A stretch of DNA of 49,620 nt from Chrysomallon squamiferum (lineage: Eukaryota; Mollusca; Gastropoda; Neomphalida; Peltospiridae). Shown here piece by piece: positions 24,777-37,800 of the stretch (position 1 is its first letter; the number at the start of each line of letters is the position of its first letter). The translations under genes were made by a program, and so were the position numbers. The DNA lies in NCBI GenBank assembly GCA_012295275.1, contig CM022677.1, positions 9,250,014 through 9,299,633 on the forward strand. Reading direction: 5' to 3'. The notes beneath the pieces are model-generated. The model was not told where the DNA came from, ran no database searches, and saw only the letters and a program-made list of their open reading frames with translations.

Positions 24777-24923
24777 TTATGAAGACTGTACAGCAACTCC
24801 TTTGCTTCTCTGGATGGCAGACTTGCTGTCAGCTATGGCTAAATCAAGAGCTTCACATTTTGCCTTCAAGCCACTCATTATTGCCTGAGTATCAATGTCC
24901 TTGGGTTTGTTTTCCAATGACAC
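24777..24923 (-). CDS. Orphan terminal exon of an unidentified protein
   Basis: On the minus strand an AG at 24925-24924 precedes a 147-base frame that codes 48 residues and ends at TAA. The other two frames stop early. The peptide begins VSLENKPKDIDTQAI, continues with an amphipathic helix-like GLKAKCEALDLAIADSKSAI and ends KGVAVQSS. This looks like real coding sequence, perhaps the C-terminus of a coiled-coil or adaptor protein. I could not find partner exons upstream on the minus strand up to the next gene. An A-run starts a few bases after the stop, so a 5'-truncated retrocopy is an alternative. I do not recognise the family. Confidence 0.5.
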   Translation of the reverse strand: MSLENKPKDIDTQAIMSGLKAKCEALDLAIADSKSAIQRSKGVAVQSS

Positions 24924-26020
24924 CTAATAAAATGAACAACATGTGAAAGTTTTGGATGAAAAGGTTTTTAATTTTAAAAAATAATAATAAATTAAATAAA
25001 ATAAATCAATAAATATATATATATATAATGTTAAATAGAAAGAAAAAATGAAACTGACTATATAGTAAATATGTTTCTCCTGATACTTTGAAAGAATAAA
25101 TGATAAAATTAAAAAAGAATGCCTCCCAACAGAACATATAGATTATAACACACCTGCAACAATGATTGGAAGTGCACTGTTAGTGATTTTATACACACAC
25201 ACACAGAAAAACATATGGTACTGAATGCATATACAATTCTAAAAGAAACCAAATTCAATACATTAAAAATTGACAGAAAATTTAAAAACAAATAAACATC
25301 AGAATATTAATAAAATACAAAAAGAAATAATAAATTCCGATATTAAAAAACCTATTCTATCAAATGACACAATAAATTATTTTATTTACTGATTTTTTTA
25401 TTATCACAACAATAAGCAAAGTAGACAGTCCTTTCACTGCAGTCTAGTTTTTAAACAACAGTCAGCCATATTGAAATGGAGACTGGAGTGGATGAATGTT
25501 GCTACCAGCAAAGAGTAAAGAAATACACCTTTCATCATCAAACTCAAAATTATTTTTAGTAAAAACTACACAACAACAACCTTACCAAACAGGAGTTGTG
25601 TATGTTCTTGCGGTAAGAAGCATATATATATATATGTGCTCACCATGAAATGTAGCTCATCAGTCCATTATCTTCATTTTTTACTATTAGTGATCATATG
25701 GGCAGCACCTGAAAAGACAATAGTGAATTATTAGTGCCTGTCTATACAATATGAACATAATATTTAGTTCTAATGGATAGCTCGATTCCTAAAACCTAGG
25801 TATAGAGACAAAAATCACCTTCCTAGGGTGAATAGGTAGGGAGTTATGGTCATTTATATGTAATGACAGCCATCTTGTACACCATCTTGAAGTTCTCAAA
25901 TTGCTCAAAGGTGACAACATGTCATCAAGTAGTTTCTGAAAATAGAGACCCTTGGCTACCTAAATCAACAATAAAAAAAACCTTAATACAACCACACAGG
26001 GTCAACCCTCTCTGTTCCCA
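24924..26020. other. Non-coding stretch beside the orphan exon
   Basis: AT-rich with no supported exon. Two donor/acceptor-like minus-strand motifs (near 25600 and 25712) do not enclose an open frame. Introns of the orphan minus-strand gene may lie here. Confidence 0.4.
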
Positions 26021-26024
26021 GACT

Positions 26025-26135
26025 ATGTGTTTACTACAGCGAAAACATAGGCTCTTCGAAGTTGGTGGTGTGCGAAGCCACATGTAACAGTGAATACCAT
26101 CACAGTGAGACCCACTGCAGTTGTCTTACTTTCTT
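26025..26135. repeat. Isolated relic of the 660-bp satellite core
   Basis: The segment GTGTTTACTACAGCGAAAAC, then CTCTTCGAAGTTGGTGGTGTGCGAAGCC, then a TGTAACAGTGAATACC-like tail follows the same order as the satellite core. The 13-mer GGTGTGCGAAGCC is identical. It lies about 3.3 kb from the array edge. Confidence 0.6.
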
Positions 26136-26289
26136 ACAGTGAACAGATATGCAGCTCATTTTTGGCTGAAATTGAAGTCAAAGTGCACAAAGAGACATTT
26201 AATAGTAAGCGAGTCATTGAAAGACGATCTTGCAAATGAAATGGATTCAAAGCTGTTACTTGAGCGTACTCGCACTGGTTTCAATAATG

Positions 26290-27145
26290 GTGGTAGCAGT
26301 ATTGTTAGACTGGACAGTGTTGGTATTATTGATGCAATACCAGAGAGTGCTGGTATTAGTAATGGTCACAGTAATATAAATGGTAATGATGGTGTTATTA
26401 GATTGGATAGTGCTGGTATTGTTGATGGTTATAGCAGCAGCACTTGTGGATAATTACACCTAAAAGTACAGCTGTTAGAGATGGTAATGGGTTTGGTAGC
26501 AGTGATAGTGATGGTATCATTGATCACAGTAGCTTATTAAAGAAGATAGTGCTGGTATTAGTGATGGTAATAACAGCAGTATGCTGGTATTATTAGATGC
26601 AATATTGCTCTTTAGAGGGAAGGTAGTGGCAGCGTCACCCATGATATTATTAGACATGATGGTGTCAATGAATGTAACAGTGGCAGTACCAGTCATATTA
26701 TTACTGTGCTGGTATTAGTGATGCTCACATTAGTGAATTTAAGGGCAGCAGTAATAGTGGTATTATTAGACCGTATAGTGTGGGTATTATTATGGTAATA
26801 GCCAGTGGTACTGATATGAGTATCAGTTGCGACAGTGCTGGTAATAGCACCAGATCTACTGGTATTACTAGACATGTCTGTGCTTGTATCAGCAATGGTA
26901 ATAGCACCGGAACTTCTGGTATTATTAGAGCAGACACTGCTGGTTTTAGTGACAGTAAAAGCAGCTGCACTTGTGCTATTATTAGATGCGATACTCCTCG
27001 TATTTATGATGGCAATAGCAGTAGTACTGGTAGTATTATCAGATGTGATAGCTCGATTATTAGTGATGTAGCAGACAGATAGTGCTGGTATTATTGATGG
27101 TAATGGTGGAACTGGTGGCATTACTTGATTGGACAGTGCTGGTTT
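26290..27145. repeat. Degenerate minisatellite, ~51-54-bp unit
   Basis: Repeated modules resemble AGTGCTGGTATTATTGATGG, then TAATAGCAGCAGTACTGG, then TATTATTAGATGTGATAG. Units are strongly diverged. Open frames on both strands (for example 26121-26453 plus) are interrupted every few units and show no family similarity, so I treat them as repeat-derived. Confidence 0.8.
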
Positions 27146-27555
27146 TAGAGGTATAAAATATCTATCAATACCAGTGTCAAATAATATATGCGGATATAAA
27201 ATATCTATCATACAGAATGTGAAAAATCGTGTACACAGATATGAAATATGTATCATACAGAAGGTGAAAAATATGGTATAAAGATATAAAATATTTTTCA
27301 GATTGCAGGTCATCATATTTTGATATTTTACAGTAGTATCAATTCACAATCAGCAGTAAGTGATAACCCAGTTTTAGAACAAAAATCTACTTGTGATCAA
27401 AAGTCAAACTGATTGTCACTGTACATGTACAGGTATCTTTAATAATGCAGATAACAATTCACATATTAAAATTTGTTTCGTTAATTTAGTTACTTCATTT
27501 TTGGCCTTGGACAAAATATTGGTAAGTAGTTATTAGTCCAGTATAGAGTGAATGA

Positions 27556-27557
<2 letters not shown>

Positions 27558-27603
<46 letters not shown>
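27558..27603. repeat. (GT)n microsatellite
   Basis: Uninterrupted GT run of about 45 bp upstream of the membrane-protein gene. Confidence 0.95.
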
Positions 27604-27606
<3 letters not shown>

Positions 27607-27959
27607 AGTACATGTATGTGATAGTGGTGGATGGATTTGTGTGTATTTGTAAATGAGTGTGAGTGGGTGTGAACATGGATGACAGTCGGTATGTGCATGG
27701 GAAAAGGTGGATGTATTTTTCTTTTTATGTTATGTCTTTTGTAGATAAGTTTTATATTAAAGAATAATATAATCACATCAAAGATGTTTGATTTTTGTAC
27801 AGTAGTAAAAGCAATAGCAGAAATGTTTTAAAAGAAAATGTTTAGAGATGAATTTGTGATTATCTGTAGATTTATAAAATCTGTTAATTATAATTTGTTA
27901 TTTTTAGTAAAATAAATTATTTTATATTGTAGAAATTATCTGAATGACATACAAAAACA

Positions 27960-30163
27960 ATGGCAATGATTAAATGTGTACACCTCGTCATACTATCTTC
28001 ATTAGTGATGATGCAAAAACATGGACATGATGTCTCAGTGTGTCAACCAAACATAAGCACAACTGGTAAGTATTGCACTGCTGTTAAACACTGAAATAAT
28101 TACAGTATTAATGAAATACAACTTTTAACAGTAATTTTACAACAGTAATGAAAACTGATAATAAAGGTGTAGTAGTAGCTGTTGTTGTTGTTGTAGAGTG
28201 TTATAGTAAGTGGCAGTCCTGAGTCTGTCTATATGTCTGTCCAATCTGCTTCAGGACTGGGAGATAATCTCATTCAGTTTAGCTTTCATCACCGGGCTCC
28301 TAGAAATGCTGCCCCACACCATAATACTGCTTTAATGTTGATTTTGACATCACCTGGACTTCTGTTCAATTCCAATGACAAACTGCATTAATTTGATGAA
28401 TGGGATGGTTTGACTGTGTGTTGTTCCAGAGTATACTGATCTCTCTTCTTCTAGTGCTTTATGGGTCTTCCTGAACATGGACAGGTTTGGTCTGCATTCA
28501 TTGTTTGCTACTCTCATAGCTGACATCAAGTCTCAGAGCAACATTTCTTTGTGTACTGTCATCCTGAAGTCAAGTAAGCACTGTATCTTCAATAGTCAGT
28601 TGATATCATACCACTGTCAAATTAGGAATGCATTTCTTAGATTCATGCAAATCCCTATTGTAAGGAAAGCATGGGTGGATTTGTGATAAAACACTTTGTC
28701 CATGGTTTGTTTGCCATAACAAGCATGTTCTGAGATTGGAAACTACTTGACTTGAATTTATTGTTTGGTTGCTTCATTTGGTTAAAATGCAATAATATGA
28801 AGTGCAACATTATGGTCTAGTTAGCTTAATGCGTGTTCAGAAAATAATACTGAAAATATCTGGCCTTAATAATGTTTTCATATAAAATTTATTTTACTTG
28901 TTTTGATTTGATTTGATTTTTATTTATTTTTGTTATGTTTTAACATTAAAACATAAAGTTCATTTCAGTTTCCAAACAATTAATTTCATTTCAAAATCAG
29001 TGTCATTTTGTTCCATTGCAACCTCTTTATTTTCTAGAACAGCTTTTGTAATTTCTGATTCAGTTTTATTACTTCCAGATATTCATGAACCTCATGAATT
29101 TTTAAACCCGTTTCAGATTCAGCATTTTCACTTTACGAATCACTGATACCACTTTTTGGTTCCGTAATGTCTGTATTAGAATCTTGATTCACAACAATAA
29201 AGTTTTTCTTTTTCACCTTTTGAAATTTCTTTTTTCCTTTTTCCATCTGTTTGCTTTCCTGTCTTTCTATTTTTTTCTTTTGATTTCGACATTTTCTATT
29301 CAAATGTCCTGTTTCATTACACTTATAACTTTTTGACTTTTTGTAAAAACATGCATCATGATGATTAGTTTTACCGCAACGGTGGCACTCAATGACAGAA
29401 ACTTTGTGGAACTTTTCCGTTTCTGACTTAATTCCGATTTTCAGCTTGTCGGTTTCTCTAGCTGCCATTTCAATACAACACTAACAGCTATTTGCAAGGC
29501 TTTCCACAGTGATGTCATGTTCAGAGATTTTTCTGTATTGACTTTTCTGACAGACCACAGACCAAAATGTCTCTTAATGCTTCAGTTAAAAATGCACCAA
29601 ATCAATTTTCGTAATTCAGCCAAAATCTCACTTACAATTTTGTTTCCGGTGATAGAATTTGAACCTTTCCGCAATCGCCAAAGGTTTTGGTTTGAGATGA
29701 TTTCCTATCAAGGTTTTCGATTGTTCGTAATTCTTACTTGCCGGTTTCTCGGCCGAAGTCAAATTTCGAATCAACCTGTAAGTCTTGGCACCACATACGG
29801 ACAACAAAATGGAACGTTTCTTTTCGGCATTCGCCAACAGATACTGTTCCAAAGGTTCGATGTATTCAATCCAATCGGAATTTTCTAGGTCAAACTCTTT
29901 AACTTTACCGTAGGTAGCCATATTTCATAAACAATTAATTTCAGGAAACAGTTCAACAAATGTTATCCCATCCTCGTCGCCACTCGTTTTAACATTAAAA
30001 CATATAAAGTTCATTTCAGTTTCCAAACAATTTATTTTGTTTTAAAATGGCTACGAACAAAAACTAACGCACGCTCCCGGTGACGTCATATTTATATCCC
30101 TTGTTACGGTACCCCTAAATATCGTAAACTGTAACAATGTTAACCATAATACCATTTACAACA

Positions 30164-30205
<42 letters not shown>

Positions 30206-31894
30206 GTTATTATTATTATTTACTCAATCTGAAGTCATTTTTGAAGTTAAAGTATCTTTTCACCCATTCACACAACTATTGAAACTGTTCTGAGGCTTTT
30301 TGTTGCATTTACACAGATCTCAAACACAACACGGGAACGTCTTGAACATATCTTGTACCGAGCATGCCCATTATGCTATGCACTGCTGATAAATAAAATA
30401 TGTAAATAAACTTCCAGTGTAGTGTTCTTTTTTCTTGTATCACTACTCTACATTTTTATTTTTTATTCTGAAGCAAAACAAAAGCAATCTTTTTTTTTTG
30501 TCACTCATGTAAATTTTCAGTCTCTGTGTTTGAAGGTGTGAAGAAGCCAGTGTTGCCGAACACGTTCACGGCACAGATTGAGGTCAACATACTAAACAAG
30601 AAGACAACACTGGAGGTTTCTGAGTATCACGACAGCATCAACAACCTTGCTGCTGTCCACCAGTGGAGAAACGGGACAGAGACTCTGATAATTGCCAGTT
30701 TTCCAACAAATGAACTCATCACATTCAGACCATACAGCAGTAAGCACGATATCTTAAACATAAATACATAATCTAAATATACACGTTTCATGTAAAATAT
30801 CCTAAACAGAACATAAATACATAATTTAAATATACACGTTTAATGTAAAATATCCTAAACAAAACATTGGATTAACATAAATACATAATTTAAATATATA
30901 CCTTTAATGTCAAATATCCTAAACAAAACACTGGTTTAGCATAAACAACATAATTTAAATATATACTTTTAATGTTAAATATTTTTTTTTCTCTCAATAT
31001 AATCATATTGCAAAGAAAATTATATTGAACACACACACATACACATACATACATTATATTTGTATACCGAGAGAGGACAAAATGCCAAAAAATTGTAATA
31101 ATGTTAATAAGAAGGAGAAAAAACCAGCATAATAATACAGAATGAAAGAAATGAAGAAAAAAACATTTTCTATTTGAAACATTATCTTTGTTTAGACAGT
31201 ACTTAAAGTAAATTGATTAAAAATATCTAAATCAATAAATACAGCAAAAGTATATATTCTTTCATTATAAAATAACTGTTGATATTTTAAATAAAGTAAC
31301 AAATCATATATTTCAGCAAACAACCCATCACTTCCACACTGTGAAACAACAAGTTTAAGAAATGACAGTTCAGTTGATAAAATCATGTTTGGGATGAAAA
31401 TATTTTCCAATGGGACAGATCATGTGTTTTCAGCTGCTGGAGCTCTCAGTTTTGGAAGAAATCTCACAGAAAAATATATTGGAAAAGCAAACATTCGTGG
31501 GATTTTAGCAGATCAGTGGAGGGCATGTGCTTACTGGCCAGATATGGATGCTACAATGACAATTGATTGGTATTTCTCAGGTACACAATATAATTATTAT
31601 ACATATCTATATATATAAAATTAGTATATGATAATGTGTATGTGTATCAAAATAGTGTATTGTCACATTATGTTTGTGATAATATATATGTATTATCAAA
31701 ATTGTTTACTTGGCATTATATGCATCATACTGGTGTAATAAAAATATGTGTACAAATGATTGTATAATTTGTATTTACTGTAAAATAACATTTTGTTATG
31801 ATATCAGTTTTATAATTTATATATATATATATATATTTGTCTATGTGTGTTTGTGCGTGTGTGTGTGTGTGTGTGCAGTAAATGAATGTTTTGT

Positions 31895-31958
<64 letters not shown>

Positions 31959-32278
31959 TACAGCAAAGGACTGGCTCACATCAACAGGTGACTCACAAAT
32001 TCCTCTCCAGTGTCATGTGACAGGAGTAAAATGGGATTCCAGGAATCAGTCACACAAGTTTGAACATATTTATGATGTCATTGAATTTCAAAGTCAAGTA
32101 AATCCTAAACATTTTGAAGTACGAACTTCTTAAAATGTTTTACTATCTACTTATTTTCAGATTTTCAGTAATAAAGAAAAAATAAAGACTATTTTCCTAA
32201 CTACACAAGCAGTGTCAGAAATATATTTTTCTTTATTATGTTTATATCTTTCTGTCTAATACTTTTGTTTGTATATTT

Positions 32279-32362
<84 letters not shown>

Positions 32363-32407
32363 GTTGTAAGAACATTAGCATTGAACACTTTATTTATTTG
32401 TTTATTT

Positions 32408-32448
<41 letters not shown>

Positions 32449-34852
32449 TATTATTATTATTAAAATTGCCAAATTCTTTGAGGATGGAATCATGAAGTCT
32501 ATGTACAAAAACCCCAATACTGTCTTTGAATTCCATTTAGAAAATGAATTTTCATTCCGACCCAAAATGAATATACATGTATATATATTAGAAAATAAGC
32601 AGTTCAGTGGGTTTAGCTATTATTATGATCTTTGTTTTCTCACCTAAGGTTCCCAGTGGAATATTCTGCAAGAACAGGAAAAACACAAAACCTCCACCAA
32701 ATGCACCTGGTCACTTTAGTTTTGGTGCAGAAGTGATGATTCTTGAGTCTCACAAAGTACACTATCTTAAGGTGTGTGCATTTGCAAATATGTACTTAAG
32801 TATGAATAATAATAATAATAATATAATTTATGTATAATAATAAAATAGTGATAACATTTAATGTATATATGTACATTAATTTAGGGATAGCAATAATAAT
32901 ATTTATACAATATGTACAATAATAATAACTTAGTCAATTAAGTTTTGATTAAAGTAAAAATATTCTGATATTGGTAGAAAGTAGGAATTGCCTGTCAGAG
33001 TTAAACATCAGCTCTAATCCAGATACTTTATGTATAAATGAAAAGTTATTTAAAAATTCAATTATAAGAAAGATGTTTCATAGAATGATGTCAAAGTGCT
33101 CATCACCATCTTCTTCATCAGTGTCATCATCATCATCTCTGTTACTGTTTGTTTAGGAAGTGTTTGACTATAAAAACAAAATGGTTCGGCTTGACTATAA
33201 ACCCAATTTGTTTGGAGATCAAAGCACTGGAATTCACAGGATGTCAGAAGTACATGATTTTAATACTGGTGAGACATACACTTGTTTACAAAAACACACA
33301 CATACACACATATACACACATACACACACACATACACATACATACACAGACATGCACACGCACATACACACAAATAGAAACACACACATACAAAACACAC
33401 ACACACACACACATACACAAACACACACATAGAAACACACACAGACATAGATCCCAGACCCAAAGACCTAGAATTAAACAAAATTTCTTTCTTTAATTTT
33501 TGACTGCTTACTTCATAATTTAGAAATATGTGAACTCTTCATCCTTAAAACTGATTTAACTTTAAGATTTATAATGATATTTCATAACAGCATTAATTAT
33601 TTGTGACAATGATGATAAACAGAATGTTGTTGTTGTTGTTGTTTTAGGGGTGGCTTATGTGACGGACTTACACACAGGTAACTGTACATTCAGACTGATT
33701 CCAACAAGTGGATTTGATGTTGAACCTTTGTCCAACAACATAGACTTAGTGAGAATACGCAGTGGATTCGAGTTCTTTTTTACAGATACCGCCATTAACA
33801 TAACTTATGCAGGAAAGGTATTCAGCATACTTTTGTTGTTATCATTGTAATTGTTGTTGTTTTTATCAAAATTGTTGTTGTTATCATTGTTATTATTATC
33901 ATTGTGTTACAATTCTTACAATTCTGTTGTTGTTGTTGATGTTGTTATTATTGTTGTTATAATTATTGTTGTTGAAATTTTCAATTGTTCTTATTATCAT
34001 TGTGTTAAAATTTTGTTTACTCATTAATTTATTAAGATTTGTTTAGAAACACCTAAAAATGGTTTGTATTTATTAATTAATCTGTTTTAAATACAGGACA
34101 GTTTAAGGTACTGACTGTTGTATTATTATATTTTATGTATATATGTATGTGTAGAGGACAAATTAATTATGTTAGTATCACATAATGCCTCTGAATAAAC
34201 AAAGCTGATTAACTGTCTTTATATATACACTTATAATTTTATTTATTTATTTATGTCTTAATTCAGAGGACAGTTCGTGGAATTGAATGTGATGTGTGGA
34301 ATGCAATCAAGTATGACTGGCCAGTAATCAAGCCATCCATATCAGTGTGGGAGTGGTACTTCGCCAGGGTAAGAAATAGTTATTAAATTATCTTATCCTC
34401 TCTCTTTTTTTCTCTGTCTCTCACATTTAATATAATATAAACAATAAACATGACAAATGTTATTATTTCTATCATTATTATTGTGTTTGTTGTTGTTATT
34501 ATGGTGATGATCATGATAATGATGATCAAAATTATGATTTTATGATTATTACGAATAGTATTATTATGATTATTATTATTATTTTTGCTATTATTATTAT
34601 TATTATTGTTGTTGTTACTATTATTGTTGTTATTATTAATATTATTAAAATTATTTTTATTATTATATAAAGAGTTTTGAAAAATAATATTTATTTAAAA
34701 ATATAATAATTTTAAAATGACACGAAATTATATTTGTATATTTTAAATCTTAGCCAGGATGGCAGCAACAAGCTGGAATGAGTTTTGAATTTGGAATGCC
34801 AGTAAGGATAGCAGTAACCACATATGGATCTGATGTAAGTATGCAAATAAAT

Positions 34853-34884
<32 letters not shown>

Positions 34885-37800
34885 AACATATGATTACATA
34901 GATAGACATATTATAAATATAATATCTCAAATGTATAAATGAAAGAAGAAATATAAACCAAAGATTATTTATCATTCACATGATGTTAGTGAAACACTAG
35001 GTACTTTTTTATTTTAAAACAAACATCTTATTGTAACATTTACATAATTCAACCGATTATCATACCCTCCTCCATTTTCAGCTTTCTAATACTTCATATT
35101 GGTATTGCTAAAGTGATTGTTGTTATTATTATCATTATCATGTCCCTATTATTATTATTATTATTATACTGTCACTGTATAAGTGATTGTTAATATTGTT
35201 GTTATATTATTATTATATTATATTATAATCATTATCATTATTATTGTTGTTGTTGATATTATAATTATCATTACTATTATTATTATTATTGTTATTAGTA
35301 TTATTATTTTGTTATTTTTATTGTTGTTGTTGTTGTTGTCGTTGTTGTTGTTATTATTATTATACTGCCACTGTATTAGTTATTCTTATTACTGCTTTTG
35401 CTTTTGTTTATTTGTACACATAAGCATACTCACTACATCTACAACATCTATGATTACAATGAGGACATTCCTAATTTTTGGACTTTTGACATCAGTAAAT
35501 GTTACAACTACAACAACAAAAGATTTGTCAGATTTCTGCTGCCAGGTAAAAAAATCGTGTAAATTACATGACACAGATTCAGAGATTTACATAGTGTGTG
35601 TGTGCTTGTGTGTGTGTGTGTGTTTGTATTCAGAGACTTGGCTTTTGGTGTATGATGATAATTGTAAAAGAATATGTCTTTATTTTTTACATATAATATA
35701 ATAGATAGACTCATTAAAAATATAATTTCATTTCTATCATATTTTTATCATCATTATTATATTATTATAATCATCACAATCATCATGTTCATCAAAGTTA
35801 TTATAAACATCATTACATAATCATTAATATTATCATTATTGTTATTATCATCATAACCATCTTCATTATGATTATCATCATCATCATTAGTTATCATCAT
35901 CATGTTCATTATCATTAGTATTACTGTTATTACCATTATCATTATTTATTAGTTATATCATCATCATTAATATTATCATCATTAGTATAATTATCTTTGC
36001 CATTATTGTTATTATTATTATCATTAACATTATTATTATAACTATCATTATTATTATTATTATTACCAGGTAACTATACACAGCTGGTACTTCCGAATGA
36101 GTCTATATTTAAATATTTAGTTTTAATTTCTGTGACTGGTTACACTGACATATCTCCAATCAGAGTGACCAATATGGAGGCAAGTATACATTAAATTTTA
36201 ATGAAAATAAACTGTAAAGTTTTATAGAAATGCTGTTCATCTGATAGTTAGACTTGTTTCAAACATATCATTTTAAGTCTTGAAGCAGGAAGAGTCTTAG
36301 AGTTTGTCAAAGTCACACACACACAAATACACAAATGCATGCACACATGCACACACAAAAAATAAACACATGCACACACAAAAAATAAACACAAGCACAT
36401 ACATACAAATGATACACCTAAAGAGAAGGAAACAGACAGATAGATACAAAGAGAGATAGATATATGATGATCATCATCATCATAATGATCTTGATGACCA
36501 TGACAATGATGATAATAAATACAGAGAGAGAGAGAGGTCAAATTCATAATGATTAAAATAAATGAAATTTTCTTTTCAGCTGGATCATAATTCCAAGTAC
36601 ATCTTAGTGAGTTTTTATATTCTTGGTCCAGCTCCAATTCGTGGTGACATAGCAAAGTACAACAAAGAAACACCTCTCAACAAAGCTGTAAACATCCTCA
36701 CCAATGCAATCAACAACCGCAAATTTGTCGTAGAGGTTGACAAGAGTTCTCTGTCCACTGTAAGTTTGTTATCCACCAGCATATTTGTTTACAAGAGATT
36801 GTGTGTGCTGTTCTGTATATAAACAAAAGTTCATATAACATATTCCTTCTTATATTTCTAACTATAAACTATATTCTATTTTTAACAAAAACGTTAATTC
36901 ACTGTGAGTGATGTCTAGAATTGTAATTGTATTAATATAGGCATTAAGCTAAATAGATTTCAGTTCAGAAAATTTACCATGTGTGTGTATGTATTAATGG
37001 ATGGATGTATATATGAATGTATATGTATCAATGTTATATATATTGTCAGATGACTTCTATTACTGCTGTACCATATTCTGACTCTCTGTGGGGATACAAG
37101 AGCGCAACACTGGCTCCTGCAGATGAAGAAAATCTAGACATAGAGGACATACAGACACCAGACAAAGAAAAACTAGACATAGAGGACACACAGACACCAG
37201 ACAAAGAAAAACTAGATACAGAGGACACACAGACACCAGACAAAGAAAAACTAGACACAGAGGACATACAGATACCAGACAAAGAAAAACTAGACATAGA
37301 TGACATACAGATACCAGACAAAGAAAAACTAGACATAGAGGACATACAGATACCAGACAAAGAAAAACTAGACACAGAGGACATACAGATACCAGACAAA
37401 GAAAAACTAGACATAGAGGACACACAGATACCAGACAAAGAAAAACTAGATACAGAGGACATACAGATACCACACAAAGAAAAACTAGACATAGAGGACA
37501 CACAGATACCAGACAAAGAAAAACTAGATACAGAGGACACAGAGACACCAGACAAAGAAAAACTAGACACAGAGGACACACAGACACCAGACAAAGAAAA
37601 ACTAGACACAGAGGACATACAGACACCAGACAGAGAAAAACTAGATACAGAGGACACAGAGACACCAGACAAAGAAAAACTAGACACAGAGGACACACAG
37701 ACACCAGACAAAGAAAAACTAGACACAGAGGACACACAGACACCAGACAGAGAAAAACTAGACATAGATGACACACAGACACCAGACAAAGAAAAACTAG

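Noticed and set aside
26121-27082. Ser/Gly/Ile-rich frames as a repeat protein gene
   Set aside because: Units are degenerate and frames shift or stop on both strands; no splice or start context supports a gene.
35183-35701. 172-residue plus-strand frame
   Set aside because: Mostly microsatellite; the real exon (35425-35545) is read in a different frame.
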